Below, piece after piece: positions 19,301 through 28,308 of a DNA stretch of 64,000 bases; the first letter of the stretch is position 1, and each line of letters begins with the position of its first letter. The notes below the pieces were generated by a model. It searched no databases. It had not been told where the DNA came from and was given only the letters and a program-made list of their open reading frames with translations. The translations under genes were made by a program, and so were the position numbers. Location: assembly GCA_009768925.2 (NCBI GenBank), contig VHIT02000002.1, positions 496,001-560,000 of the forward strand, in the 5' to 3' direction. The DNA is from Cryptosporidium bovis. Lineage: Eukaryota; Apicomplexa; Conoidasida; Eucoccidiorida; Cryptosporidiidae.

Positions 19301-20523
19301 CTAAACGAGTCGCAGCCACTTTTACACACAAATCTAAAAACAGAGTTCATAGGTACAGAAAGATAGTTCTGATTATAATCTATTAGCTTTATTTGAAAAA
19401 AAAATATTTTATCTTTGGTGATATTTATCACGCCTTTTTCTAGTGCGAAATCGAATATACCTAACTCATTAGACCCTTCACTTTCTGTATTATATGCAGT
19501 TACAGATTCACTAACATTAATGTACTCTTCAGACAAGAGAGGTTTGTTCCTATGTACAGCAAATTTAATGACACTTGGAAATGAAATATACATTATACTT
19601 GATGAAAGGCTTCCTTCAACTCTCTTATCATTACATGTAATATTGATAAGTTGTTCTTCATAAAGACTTCCACCTTCAAAAGTATTAATTAATATTTTAT
19701 TGTTATATATCCGGGCCTTCTGTTCTGAAGTTGTAATTTCGCACTTGTGATACCTTTCATCATATATACTTGTAGCTGATGCAGAAACAGTCTCTCTTAA
19801 TAACTTAATTTCAAATTCAGAACCAAAGGGGACTCTCCTTGTACTTGGAACAATTCTGAATGGATCCTCCACGTAAATAATAACTTTTGAGCTCAGTTTG
19901 GAGTTAACCCCCTTCCCCATTGCATATACATGTACAACAGTAGAACCTACGCTTGATCCTAGTACTGTGATTTGAACTCCTTCATTTTTTTCTGAAACTA
20001 TATTATTGTTATCTAATTTCCAAATAATTTCTATGCCTTCCAATGACGAGAATGTATTCATTTCGCGATCATAACCTATTGCTGTGAGGGCCTCAAGCGA
20101 TCCAACTCTGATTCTCTTTGAACTGGTCACAATACTTATGCTCTCAATCCTTGCAACATGAATTTCACTACGAAAATATTCATCTGAGTATATATCATGT
20201 GCTCTTATCATAAAAACACCCTTAATATATTCATATTGCCATAATGGTCTTACAATTATTGTATCTATACACTCATTTCCTTGGGGATCGATTCTAACGA
20301 TACCATTCTTGATTTTAATATTTTCATCCAAATCAACCTCCCATGAATAACAACCTTTATCACCTCTTATCTCTATTTGGGATGTGTTATTAAGTGTCCA
20401 TGGAAGTAATGACAATGCAGGGTTAATCCTATTTAAAGATGAAGATACAACACAAATAAAATATATGGTAATAATAACTAGAAAATTGAGTATTCGTGTA
20501 AAAACTCCCACAGGAGGAATCAT
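13324..20523 (-). CDS. NUP210: nuclear pore membrane glycoprotein gp210 (NUP210)
   Basis: A 2399-residue intron-free gene. The N-terminus has a hydrophobic signal segment (about 10-28), then the gp210 opening: ALSLLPWTLNNTSQIEIRGD, GCYSWEVD, and SISIVTSSKRIRVG followed by ALTAIGYDREMNTFSSLEG. This tracks human NUP210 closely in order (LLPF...GCYRW...STTRELYL...ALDSEGNTFSTL). The long lumenal region should be tandem Ig-like folds. A single membrane helix near 2345-2365 is followed by a short basic tail of about 35 residues facing the pore, as in the family. The protein forms the lumenal ring that anchors nuclear pores. No truncation or frameshift seen. It is divergent from eL33. Confidence 0.93.
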   Translation of the reverse strand: MIPPVGVFTRILNFLVIITIYFICVVSSSLNRINPALSLLPWTLNNTSQIEIRGDKGCYSWEVDLDENIKIKNGIVRIDPQGNECIDTIIVRPLWQYEYIKGVFMIRAHDIYSDEYFRSEIHVARIESISIVTSSKRIRVGSLEALTAIGYDREMNTFSSLEGIEIIWKLDNNNIVSEKNEGVQITVLGSSVGSTVVHVYAMGKGVNSKLSSKVIIYVEDPFRIVPSTRRVPFGSEFEIKLLRETVSASATSIYDERYHKCEITTSEQKARIYNNKILINTFEGGSLYEEQLINITCNDKRVEGSLSSSIMYISFPSVIKFAVHRNKPLLSEEYINVSESVTAYNTESEGSNELGIFDFALEKGVINITKDKIFFFQIKLIDYNQNYLSVPMNSVFRFVCKSGCDSFSIISISQGNGNNQIHGGLFQFEAISTGSTEISFQLISIGEMIYSNFEEAGDSKVIEATLNINIVDEMTTNFHSFPIVLYPGGEKINLYDYISGGRGPFYFCSKDISIVDIDPLTGVIVTKNVAGEVEIIVYDIGIIMQLNEIDNTVDCSSLNEEEGLVLPLIVSYVDRIDFAPISSNAVVHNNTIYTSISKDSIKLYFVPIWEIIPRVNVFDVKPQYEASYLYSQRLKTLDILKLRNPCSVLKIIYNHEPLINEEFVFHENTEFCIERLESLYANSFVNLVYNYDKGIISIELVDQEILIKLEGPGNIYIDNFIEFGVEIVVGSNKYKHIILTKSINIHIFGDLKFMPIIEEGIFKYYKTLNVMDNEFFIEKSSSVVINLEGIVETDTVLATRILYNKSDLYFSNNEFIGELSESPTERSSFNTSINELGSGKNAFLLQCIDESSEIYNFTVEFYEEVTQVYSVEIQIKVFCRGIEYINVFWLNESPLIGKYTCNSRNENCLAFHFNSKMIHRFVALSYDLNHNMLLSYNSYKVDWKVNNIREYTITYGNQNSKLGSNIVDLMVYLDKDNIIRDVDLLFEALPPIYNEDSEPYSDKCIFNVSTKGIFIRPPVLISPNMVINSHDDSMNYHVNSKGLNRDASIYDLGTWNLIEGQHQLGVIYGTNNYNIYLHDGSIINYSLCNDYLKEKNSNLKYNYIGRDLLTDLNTYLFCLDSNAYFNGENSRSMVIFVEDRLMLPKLVIKKELVFSKLYGTELIWIDRFFPVLRQDMGGTIQGVDYSFFSDTGEGFGTMRIPYQYIWVLELNKYIYNFKYSRENNIPCLDRSICITNNIMNTFLIVLLTNNKGKIMEPWQNNVRVEIMYNIENSIKNEGDFEYLIPTNTDTGGEIIITSFLCSVLFQVEKILLHDIDVKFRAKAFDVYSNNVIYSNSVNLKVYDSIELESGIDKIFLFPFGYPLHLSFTGGPVGYSIGDLEFQWNMYLAEDGEKEMVSNDILRDNILLIRNSSQLILEPLGTIGNARVRIEYFLSKIKGGDIIFKSLLYSTSIDVFVDIPDKIDIISSDPQFTYIGYKKIYMLRALKNDNEIIQYFHNSQFIPSLLTQCNIRWYIQTKDESGDKSGGCISLIKNDLAEYYNFKYEFPDSGCNSDIYSMKDYSILFYPIKGGEFELSVELKCNFSNNESNIQLSCSQIINAVEEIDGIEKTIFLVNNTIYHLKVQNYVEIGDDDQFDLLYVNNSKFVHLDTSKGSSFIIRATEKRFIQENFPMTTLIPIVPTEPKMSVISVSKYDSRTLSISILIMNSMGIFVYPNIGYCEKLRVNISSFYNDQNMVNTIITRVINRGKEPLYSSGRIGSLVGFCQVLIEFKDESPILKNILNESPLIDHGYVVDGLKPFSIKSSCFVIQVSSINKTTIGSQSFCYSNYGMDNSYDIVNYKHNEVNLELLNNRKKELNVFNIDVLKGSIIHLNPLKWKMVNLIPERLIFCVFLSESENKSALVEELLNITNIPRSFISFQHSNLDSKIREFKNEPRNANFTCININKRVDPFELWELLMRNIPSVSKSSGIFWIDNPEEFDSNIEYKRDNKYYWKLETSTNSVKIIENDILFIPFDIGLSETIKLLLSGIEVNINVVNGSINVSESIGFLKMRDDKFLINMPFSFSVYSEKSESKTLFNPFFSNIYYSPPIKNIICTIEDPILRDVYNVRTFWDVTIYKVHYLAPSCEIYPRSDNLTEEAINRIVNGVFDLRYLFINTSLRKESLKLELKHLINPSTTLNSPVLVNFHPIFLREKSSIYFSHSCTTINQHWDSNSSFQIKMVIPKGSSEYPIFKSPLNIHFWFGYFDTQLTAFSIKSKSSEKYLVKFTPDNIQGVIQISKSDDFGLSGSRERSQTQESSLNISLEFLSNKQKHYVQILFVDEKENIVNKSFHTGDFFSHILWIAYIIRRNMFLLLTSLILFVISILHLRPDREYTENSKNSPFRKLNSRKLQVSISDTKVI

Positions 20524-20851
20524 TCTGATGTTATATATTGGAGTGCATTAATATTAACTCAGTGATAATGTTCAACTTTCACAACGTCGTGAAAAACAGA
20601 TTAAGAAAAACTCAACAGGCCGCGCGCGGCCTAACTGATCGATACCAGCTTGAGACATTCTCAAGAGACACGTAGCAGAGTAGTATTTATTCTTGCATTC
20701 TCATTGGTCGGAATAACAAATACAAGAACAATTTAGCTTGGAGCAGCTGATAAACCAATACATTGTGTAGGTTGAGGCATAGCATCTTTTAATTGATAAT
20801 CAACACTTACAAAATTGGCTATAGTTACGACGTTATTTTCTATTTCTGTAG
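20524..20851. other. divergent promoter region of gp210 and eL33
   Basis: 328 bases between start codons. It holds the GC-only palindrome at 20617-20632 and an inverted CCAAT box (CATTGGTCGG near 20702). No coding frame or recognisable RNA. Confidence 0.55.
20617..20632. promoter_or_regulatory. perfect 16-base GC palindrome
   Basis: AGGCCGCGCGCGGCCT is its own reverse complement over all 16 bases and sits between two divergent genes, 94 bases from the gp210 start and 220 from the eL33 start. In AT-rich DNA this is striking. It contains overlapping GCGCGC cores. A binding site for a dimeric factor is inferred. Confidence 0.45.
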
Positions 20852-21214
20852 ATGAAGGCGCAACTTAAGCGAAAGAGCTTTAACAACAAGACAAAGGAGC
20901 CAGTGAGGCTTTACGCAAGAGCTGTAGTCACTGGGTACAAGAGATCTAGGGCCAACCAAACTCCCAACATATCACTACTGAAGATTGAGGGCGTAAAGAC
21001 GAAGGATGACACTGAATTTTATCTCGGAAAGCGTTGTGCCTACATCTACAAAGCCAAGACAATTAAGAATGGTACTAGGTTCCGTGTAATTCAGGGATTA
21101 ATTAGAAAAAGTTGTGGAAACAGTGGCGTTGTTTGTGCTAAATTCAGGAAGGCTTTACCACCAAGCAGCTTCGGTGGAAAAGTGAGAGTGTTCCTCTTCC
21201 CAAGTAGAATTTAA
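20852..21214 (+). CDS. RPL35A: ribosomal protein eL33 (RPL35A)
   Basis: 120 residues. After a 20-residue basic N-terminus the whole family core is present: [68 protein letters not shown] and the invariant C-terminal PSRI. The protein is part of the large ribosomal subunit. Codon use is slightly richer in GC than in neighbouring genes (for example GAGCCAGTGAGG), as expected of a highly expressed gene. Single exon. The start is the first ATG. Confidence 0.97.
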   Translation: MKAQLKRKSFNNKTKEPVRLYARAVVTGYKRSRANQTPNISLLKIEGVKTKDDTEFYLGKRCAYIYKAKTIKNGTRFRVIQGLIRKSCGNSGVVCAKFRKALPPSSFGGKVRVFLFPSRI

Positions 21215-21511
21215 ACTGTTGGCACCAAAAATGAGATAAAAAGTAGATTACTCTAAAATTTATATTAGTGAGTTATCGTCAGTGTATTTCTACATGTCTA
21301 TCTAACCTAGCTTTGTCCGCAACTTAACATAGATTTTGTGGTTGTAGCCCCTACTTAAAGGTGTATTAGCGGTCTTAATTACTTGACTCTTTGGAAATTT
21401 TCATTGCATCTCTAACTAGAAATCATTAGTTTTCTGGGAAAGGTTGGTAGTTAGGTAAGATCGTCGATTCTTATTAGGAATTTACTTTTACTCGAAGCTC
21501 TGTCCTTGAAT

Positions 21512-22271
21512 TCAGTTTTTTCTCAGTATTGAGCTTCTGACAAAGTCATCGATTTTCTGGCAAATTAAATCGTCATAGTACGGGGACTCGAGTTCAAAAT
21601 GACCGACGTTTGGTATGATATCAATTGATTTGGGGTCCTTGCAACTGTTTGGTCTAGTTTTTACTTCCGGGAATAAATGTATATGTAACTTACCTCTTCA
21701 TAACATTATTCAGACAATCCACACTAGTGAATCCATCTTTATCCCCCAAAATAAATAATTTTTGCTTTGATGAAGATAATATTTTGTTAAAATGTTGCTT
21801 AAACAATAGAGACGGCCAGAATCCAAAAACATACCCAATCCCTACATAACCTACTATATTCTCACACTCGTCAACTGCAGACCCTGCTATTGTCGCTCCT
21901 GCAGACGATCCAACTAATACTATCTTTAATTCGCCATTTTTTTCTTTTATGTCATTACATATCGATGTAATATCAGTTACCTCTGAATTTCCAAACAAAG
22001 ACTTTCTACCTGTGGAATTTCTTACTCCTCTATGGTCGAAAACGATGCTTCCATATCCTCTATCTGCCAGACTCAAGGCCAATCCAAGCATGTTAGAACT
22101 ACTCCCACCCATAATTCCATATGGATGTACAAGCACAAACACAATATTCTCCTTGTTTAAATCCCTTGACTCAAACTTAGTGGATATCACACCAAAACTT
22201 CTACAACTTAGTTTTTCACCATCCTTCGTACGAATACAAAATGAATTAGGATATAAACTCTTAAAATTCAT
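21512..22271 (-). CDS. alpha/beta hydrolase, two exons
   Basis: Exon 1 is 22271-21694 and exon 2 is 21653-21512, joined through a 40-base GT-AG intron. Together they encode 239 residues. The catalytic triad is complete only after splicing: the nucleophile in VLVGSSAGA (S123), an acid in LGDKDGFTS (D177 or D179) and the histidine in PNVGHFELESP (H211). The HPYGIMGG segment near 49-56 fits the oxyanion-hole loop, and DHRGVRNSTG resembles serine hydrolases acting on short acyl or peptide substrates. The substrate cannot be predicted. Its start lies 32 bases after the stop of NOM1 on the same strand. Confidence 0.85.
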
Positions 22272-22303
22272 ATTTAGTAAACGAAGATCAACAATTCGAT
22301 TAA

Positions 22304-24475
22304 CTAAAATATTACTTTACAAAGTCTTAAAACATCTAGTTTTGATATCCCAGAGAAATCAGTGTTAGATTCCACTTCTGAATCAAATGCGGGAATTATC
22401 AATTTATATAAAACAAAAAGCAAAACATCCTTTAAATTGGGCATATTGTTAAGAACTGAAAATTTCTCTTTAAGGGCTCGTATGTCACCTATTTTCCTTT
22501 GTTCATGTATCATCCCCAATATTAACTCAGTGAAAAATAAGCCTGTTGAATTTGTAAACGAGTGCAAATCACTAATTGCGGTGTACTTTAAAATTTTTAA
22601 ATCGAATAGCCCACAGAAAACACAGTCTTTTATTAGTCTACTAAATATGATCGTTTTTCTCACACTGAATTTATTTAACAACCTAAGTTGCTGCGAAAAA
22701 CATTGGATGATTTCTTTGTTAAATTTTTTTGAAACCTTTGAAGGAAGTTCACTTAGTCCCCTCAATACATTGAAGTAAAAGTGGTTGTAAGTAGATTCTG
22801 AGAAAGCAGATAACAATATTACATTCACTGTAGATTCTATGTAAACATTAGAGTTAATGACGTTTAATGATGTTATTCTTTGTATTGCATCATATACATC
22901 TTCAGACCCCATCAATGCCAAAAAAATACTTTTTTGAATATCAGAGGTTAGACGTATTTTAGAAGCTAGATTCATCAATTTTTCATTTTGTGAGTCCCTA
23001 TTTTGAGTCTCAGGTACTTCCACAATTTGCTTACTGTTAAAAGTGTCCTTAAAACATCCAATATTGTAATATGCAGATAATTTCCGAATTCTAATTTTCA
23101 GATCCTTGGAATTAAAAGAATGTTTATGTTTAATAGAAAAATCGTCTGTTCTCCAACTATATTCAATCAATGTATTTGAATATGACGATAATTCAAGACT
23201 GTCCAGATTAGAATTCTTTAATTTAAACTTTTTTATGACTTGAAGGTGCTTAATTAATGGAAAGTTATTCGACCAACTGTGTATTGTAAATAGTTGTCTC
23301 TCTATCAAACCATATCTTCTTTTCAATTTTTGAAGTAGTAACTGGTCTTGTGAGCAGTCCATCCAGTCACTTAATTCCTCAACAATGAATTTAAATCTAT
23401 GTGGATTAAAACAATTTAAGTTGTTTAAAACCATATTCTCAAAAAGAATTTTGTGAGAGTTATCTTCATTTAGAATAATCGGTTTCAATTTTTCAATTAT
23501 ATTTTTGTAAATTGAATTGCTTTCATTTTTAATAAAAAATCCGGAGCATCTTAATATTGTCAACACATTATCTAAATAACACTCCCAAAAAGAAGGATAT
23601 GACTTGAATGAAAAATAACCATCTATTCCTGCAAAAATAAAACTCTCTAAAACCTTACCTGAAATAAAACCACAACGATAAATTGAGATTATAGATATGA
23701 TTATATGCCTCAATATCAGCTTATTGTTATATAATTCGACTTGTGATTGACCTTCCATTTCCATTTTCAACAAACAATATAGTTTCTCATTATATATCTT
23801 ATTTAATAAAAATAACAACTCACTAAAAAAGCTGTCAGTACTAGATAGAATTCCAACAGAACAAATTACAGCAGAATAAACAGTTACCAAAGATACTGTC
23901 GTTTGAGGTTGGACAATGCAATTTCGAATGAATAATTCCCTGATATCATTCTCTATTATATTTACGATTAATAGTAACCTATCTACATAAATATTACCTG
24001 AATTCTCTAGCAAATTAAAGTGGTCTTTCTTCAGTTTAAATATAGAATTATCCCTAAATTTATTACTATGAAATCCTGCATACACTGTTTTCTTTAGCGT
24101 TTCGGAAATGTCCTTAGCAATTAGACTCATATTTCCTTCACTTAATCGATTAAATAATCCTTGAATTTTTTGAGTAAATTCGTTCCTCCATGACGATAGT
24201 GAATTGAAATCTTCGAATAAGTGTGCTTCATTCTTAGAGTATCTATATTTAATTCTTTTTTTTTTCTCCAAATTATCTTCATCCACACCCGAAATGATAT
24301 TATCCAGTAGACTCATAAAATTGTCACCCATTCCTTCATCTTTTTCGATTTTATTGTATAAATTAATTCTTTTTCTTTTTAGCTTTTTACATTGTGTTTT
24401 TGAATCATTTCCTATACCAAGTTTTCTTTCAAGAAAAACGATATATTTCTCATCATCTTCAATTCCATATTCCAT
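22304..24475 (-). CDS. NOM1: NOM1/Sgd1-like nucleolar MIF4G-MA3 protein
   Basis: 723 residues. A basic N-terminus with KKLKRKR and KKKRIKYR nuclear-type signals is followed by a MIF4G domain from about residue 105 (IQGLFNRLSEGNMSLIAKDI matches the NOM1 entry helix), then an MA3 domain from about 500 (LASKIRLTSDIQKSIFLALM, SEDVYDAIQRI, then SESTYNHFYFNVL). This order and the starting motifs match human NOM1 and yeast Sgd1, nucleolar factors for 18S rRNA maturation and small-subunit assembly. The end is slightly short relative to human NOM1 but not disrupted. It is divergent from CMTR2. Confidence 0.87.
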   Translation of the reverse strand: MEYGIEDDEKYIVFLERKLGIGNDSKTQCKKLKRKRINLYNKIEKDEGMGDNFMSLLDNIISGVDEDNLEKKKRIKYRYSKNEAHLFEDFNSLSSWRNEFTQKIQGLFNRLSEGNMSLIAKDISETLKKTVYAGFHSNKFRDNSIFKLKKDHFNLLENSGNIYVDRLLLIVNIIENDIRELFIRNCIVQPQTTVSLVTVYSAVICSVGILSSTDSFFSELLFLLNKIYNEKLYCLLKMEMEGQSQVELYNNKLILRHIIISIISIYRCGFISGKVLESFIFAGIDGYFSFKSYPSFWECYLDNVLTILRCSGFFIKNESNSIYKNIIEKLKPIILNEDNSHKILFENMVLNNLNCFNPHRFKFIVEELSDWMDCSQDQLLLQKLKRRYGLIERQLFTIHSWSNNFPLIKHLQVIKKFKLKNSNLDSLELSSYSNTLIEYSWRTDDFSIKHKHSFNSKDLKIRIRKLSAYYNIGCFKDTFNSKQIVEVPETQNRDSQNEKLMNLASKIRLTSDIQKSIFLALMGSEDVYDAIQRITSLNVINSNVYIESTVNVILLSAFSESTYNHFYFNVLRGLSELPSKVSKKFNKEIIQCFSQQLRLLNKFSVRKTIIFSRLIKDCVFCGLFDLKILKYTAISDLHSFTNSTGLFFTELILGMIHEQRKIGDIRALKEKFSVLNNMPNLKDVLLFVLYKLIIPAFDSEVESNTDFSGISKLDVLRLCKVIF

Positions 24476-24755
24476 AGAGAATGCAGAGTTCTTGATTTAT
24501 TTACTTTATGCAACTAATTTTTATATTTATTTTGATTATTATGTCCAGTGTAGAACGAAACAGTTGATTTATTTCATACATTAAATTAAAAGTCACAATG
24601 CTCCAAGTTCTTCCAGTAGTCAATTTTTAAACAGCTTAGGCGGGAGAGCCCTTTTTTTTGCAATTTGCAAAATATCATTCAGTTTCACAATTGAAAATAT
24701 ATTTTAATAGGTTGAATTTACACAATATCTGTGTAAGACTGTATGACTATTTATA

Positions 24756-27700
24756 ATGGTTAAGCCAGAATTTAGAATATATTCTTTCCCTCCATGTGAA
24801 ACCATTAGATTTCAAATACCTCTTTCAAAAGTGTCATGTATAAGCTGTGTAAAAAAGAACAATGAATGTACATGTTCAACTATCGAGGAGAACATTGGGA
24901 GACATGAATGGTATTCAATAAGTGAATTGGATTCATTGAAGTCACAACTTGACTCTGTAAGGGGTGAACTCGATAACATTGATATTGGAGTTTGGCAATC
25001 CTTCACAAGTATGAATAATATTGCACAAGATGTAATATATAGACTCAGAGACATACCTATTGAATTACCCACTGCGGGTTGGTGTAAGTTATATGAAATC
25101 CTTCACTATTTTAGATGGCATGAATTCATAATTGGAGACGAGTACCATAGTATGCATTTATGCGAATGCCCCGGTGGATTTATTTCCGCCCTAAACCACT
25201 ACATTAATTTAAACGTTGTAAACAAACGCCAAAGACAGGGCTCTTCAAAGCTACACTGGGAGTGGAAAGCTAATTCATTAAATCCATACTACGAATTTAA
25301 CAATCCAAACACAGTTCTAACAGATGATATTATATACAGAGATACATATAGAGCTTGGAATATGGGTATTGACGATAGTGGTGATATAACTAATACACAA
25401 AATATTGACTTTATATGGGAAAAAACTTCAAAGAACACTAAGAATTGTTGGTTAGCAGATCTGGTTACCGCAGATGGTTCAATAGATATGCAATATAACC
25501 CAAATAACCAAGAAGTATTAACTTCATCAATACAGTATTCAGAGGTAGTTTGTGCACTTGGGCTCCTCAGAAAGCACGGTTCACTCATTTTGAAATGCTT
25601 CAATATTTTTAACCATACATCAATTTCACTAATAGCACTTTTGTGTTATTGCTTCCGAAATTTACACATTGTAAAACCAATTATGAGTAAGGGCGGAAAT
25701 GGTGAGATTTATCTTGTGGCAATAGATTTCCAAGGAATAAGGTCCGTTTTATTAAAGAATTTGCTCTCACATTTTCAAGAAAAAAAGGACAAATTTCATC
25801 AGTATTCGCTTTTTCCTAGAGAATGGTTGCCTGATGAATTTATTGACCAATGTGTAACAGCTGCAACGTTATTCTGTAGGTGGCAAATTGAGAATATTTC
25901 TCATAACTTGTTAAAGTTCAAATCTTCCATAATTGACAACAAATTTAGTAAAAAGACTAAAGTATGTGATTTCAAAGATCGAAACTCGATTGCTGTAGAC
26001 AAAGCCAATAAATTTGAAACAGGAGACGGCTCCGAATGTGAAAAACCTTCCACTGAGTGTCAAATAACCAAGAGAGAGAAGAGGCTTTTTGCCCTTGAAT
26101 ATATACAAAATTTAGGAATAAAAAGTATTTCTGTGTCCCACTTTATACTTCAAAATCGCCATATAAAAAAAGAATACACTAATTCAACCAGTTTAAGTAG
26201 AAAGGGTGGTGGAAGAATTCGGATTCAAGGTATTTATATTGACAGAAAGTATGCATTTCAACAATATCAAAGATTACAGGAAACAAGAACAAAGTTATAC
26301 CATCCTCCAGTTTCATACTTAAAATTTAAATCAAAAGGAAGTCAATTAGATAAAGGTAAATTTATATATTTTGTTGACGATTTTTCCCTTCAGGTAGAAC
26401 CTAAAGATATAGAATTCAATACTTCCAATAGAATTCCACTAAAAAATAAGATAAATTTCGAATTATCCAAGGCAAACCTTCTTCCACAGGAGAGGCTTCC
26501 GAGAAAAATTCCCGGGAAGTGGTTTTCTTGGTCAAAAAATGACATTGATTTCCAGAGATTATTTGATAGATTAAAGTCTCAGGCATATATGTTCGAATCT
26601 GAACATTTTTTTAAAAAAGTGCCATATTTCTCTTGTGAAAGGCTCCAAATGTCTCCATATTGCAACGAAGAACTAATTAGAAGATATTGTGAACTAATTG
26701 TAGAAGTCAAGTCACCAGTTAGAAGTGCAATATTTGGAATTGACACTTGTATCAATAATGAGATTTATAACTGCAACTTTAGATGGACGAAAGTTTCATT
26801 TGACATTTTGAAACAATTAATTTCTAGAGGAAATGAATTTGAGTTAAAGGAGGCTGGTGCAAACAACATGAAAATAAATTCAAATTTGGGGGCTAAAAGA
26901 AATGTTTTGATAGACGATCTTTCATTATTTTGCCAAGTGCCCGCAAACAACAACATTTTAACTGTCTTTGAGGCTTTGCGTGAACTAAAGGATTCAAACT
27001 ATGAATATAATCAGATTCCAATTTCACAATATTTGGGTAAAATAAACAAGTTTGTGGAGATTTACAATGGAATAACATATACTGAGTCTTTGGAAGACCA
27101 TTTCAAGTTCCCACTTTCATATATTTTCAGCATCAACTCTGACATTACGAATAAGGGAGTTGTTATCCTAAACAACACCGAGAACCCCAGAGATTCGTTT
27201 GAAGCAGTGTCTTTAAATAAAAATTGTTCAAATGGAAGTAAGTTTGTTGACATTAGTGATGAATTTAGGCATTGTACTCAATATAAACAGATAATAAATT
27301 CAATCACCGAGCACAATATTAAAAAAAACGACTTCGACTTAATTTATATTGATCCATATTCACATTTATTGCAGACATATTCATTAGGGCAGTTGGAGAT
27401 GGAACATTCCTTCAATTTTCTCACTGACATAATGATTGCCTTAAATCTCATAAAATTGGGTGGAAGCATCATCATATCCTTGAAAACGGCATTAACGAGG
27501 TTAACTGGTGGTGCAATTGTTGTTCTCAGTTCAGTATTTAATAAAATCGGGCTATTTCGACCTTTTTCTTCCTCTTCACCTTTTTCTTCTTCTTTCCATT
27601 TAATTTGTTCTGGGTACAACGATAATGCTCATACAATCTCAAGGCATTTTTTTCAATATCTGTGGGACTTTTCCTTTATGGCTTGGAAAGAGAAATGTTC

Positions 27701-28265
27701 AATCATCCAATGTGTTCCACCAACTTTGTTTGCTTCAGATAATTTTCTCCATTGGTTAAAAGACTTCAATAACGAAACGATTTCAAACGACATTGATCTT
27801 TTAGAAACAGTAATTGAACAACAGCAAAATTTTGAGGAGTTAGGAATTATTAATAACACCGACAATAAAGTATTTTATGGAAATTTGGACAATTCATGGG
27901 AAAGTTGCAAGAATAGAACTAGTGTTCAAAAGGAAATTCTGAGTTTCATCCTACTCGGTGGTCATGTTTTTGATGAAGAGTTTAATAATACCAGAACATC
28001 TGGAAATGAGATCCAGAGTGAAATATTTGTAGATGAAAAAAACCAAATAACTGAAAGAAAAAATAATTATGAGACTAATTATTTGGAAGATAAATTAAAT
28101 AAAGATTCTTTATGTAAAGGTGGCTCAATTTATAAACTTGAGTCATCTGATTATGATTCAGATAGACTAAATATCGATCCTTTCGAGAATTCAAATATCG
28201 AAGATACAAATATTGATGTGTTTATGGATACACCAACTAATAAATCAAGTGATCCATTTATCTAG
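24756..28265 (+). CDS. CMTR2: cap-specific mRNA 2'-O-methyltransferase 2 (CMTR2), FtsJ fold
   Basis: 1169 residues. The first Rossmann domain (about 105-330) holds the SAM-binding HLCECPGGFISALNHY, the CMTR2-specific LNPYYEFN and DDSGDI, and TADGSIDMQ. A K-D-K-E catalytic tetrad can be placed at K111, D240, K280 and E317. This matches CMTR2, which methylates the second transcribed nucleotide (cap 2). A second, degenerate methyltransferase-like domain (about 855-960: DLIYIDPYSH, LGGSIIISLKTAL) is also typical of the family. It is interrupted by a Ser/Phe low-complexity patch near residue 937. The C-terminal 100 residues are acidic and low in complexity. The gene is convergent with the fusion gene, with 43 bases between stops. 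Confidence 0.92.
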   Translation: MVKPEFRIYSFPPCETIRFQIPLSKVSCISCVKKNNECTCSTIEENIGRHEWYSISELDSLKSQLDSVRGELDNIDIGVWQSFTSMNNIAQDVIYRLRDIPIELPTAGWCKLYEILHYFRWHEFIIGDEYHSMHLCECPGGFISALNHYINLNVVNKRQRQGSSKLHWEWKANSLNPYYEFNNPNTVLTDDIIYRDTYRAWNMGIDDSGDITNTQNIDFIWEKTSKNTKNCWLADLVTADGSIDMQYNPNNQEVLTSSIQYSEVVCALGLLRKHGSLILKCFNIFNHTSISLIALLCYCFRNLHIVKPIMSKGGNGEIYLVAIDFQGIRSVLLKNLLSHFQEKKDKFHQYSLFPREWLPDEFIDQCVTAATLFCRWQIENISHNLLKFKSSIIDNKFSKKTKVCDFKDRNSIAVDKANKFETGDGSECEKPSTECQITKREKRLFALEYIQNLGIKSISVSHFILQNRHIKKEYTNSTSLSRKGGGRIRIQGIYIDRKYAFQQYQRLQETRTKLYHPPVSYLKFKSKGSQLDKGKFIYFVDDFSLQVEPKDIEFNTSNRIPLKNKINFELSKANLLPQERLPRKIPGKWFSWSKNDIDFQRLFDRLKSQAYMFESEHFFKKVPYFSCERLQMSPYCNEELIRRYCELIVEVKSPVRSAIFGIDTCINNEIYNCNFRWTKVSFDILKQLISRGNEFELKEAGANNMKINSNLGAKRNVLIDDLSLFCQVPANNNILTVFEALRELKDSNYEYNQIPISQYLGKINKFVEIYNGITYTESLEDHFKFPLSYIFSINSDITNKGVVILNNTENPRDSFEAVSLNKNCSNGSKFVDISDEFRHCTQYKQIINSITEHNIKKNDFDLIYIDPYSHLLQTYSLGQLEMEHSFNFLTDIMIALNLIKLGGSIIISLKTALTRLTGGAIVVLSSVFNKIGLFRPFSSSSPFSSSFHLICSGYNDNAHTISRHFFQYLWDFSFMAWKEKCSIIQCVPPTLFASDNFLHWLKDFNNETISNDIDLLETVIEQQQNFEELGIINNTDNKVFYGNLDNSWESCKNRTSVQKEILSFILLGGHVFDEEFNNTRTSGNEIQSEIFVDEKNQITERKNNYETNYLEDKLNKDSLCKGGSIYKLESSDYDSDRLNIDPFENSNIEDTNIDVFMDTPTNKSSDPFI

Positions 28266-28308
28266 TATTACTTTTATTATTATTAATGTTTAAATCTGTT
28301 CTTATATC

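Noticed and set aside
14348-19663. Several 60-80-codon plus frames inside gp210
   Set aside because: Antisense shadows of a continuous conserved 2399-codon gene.
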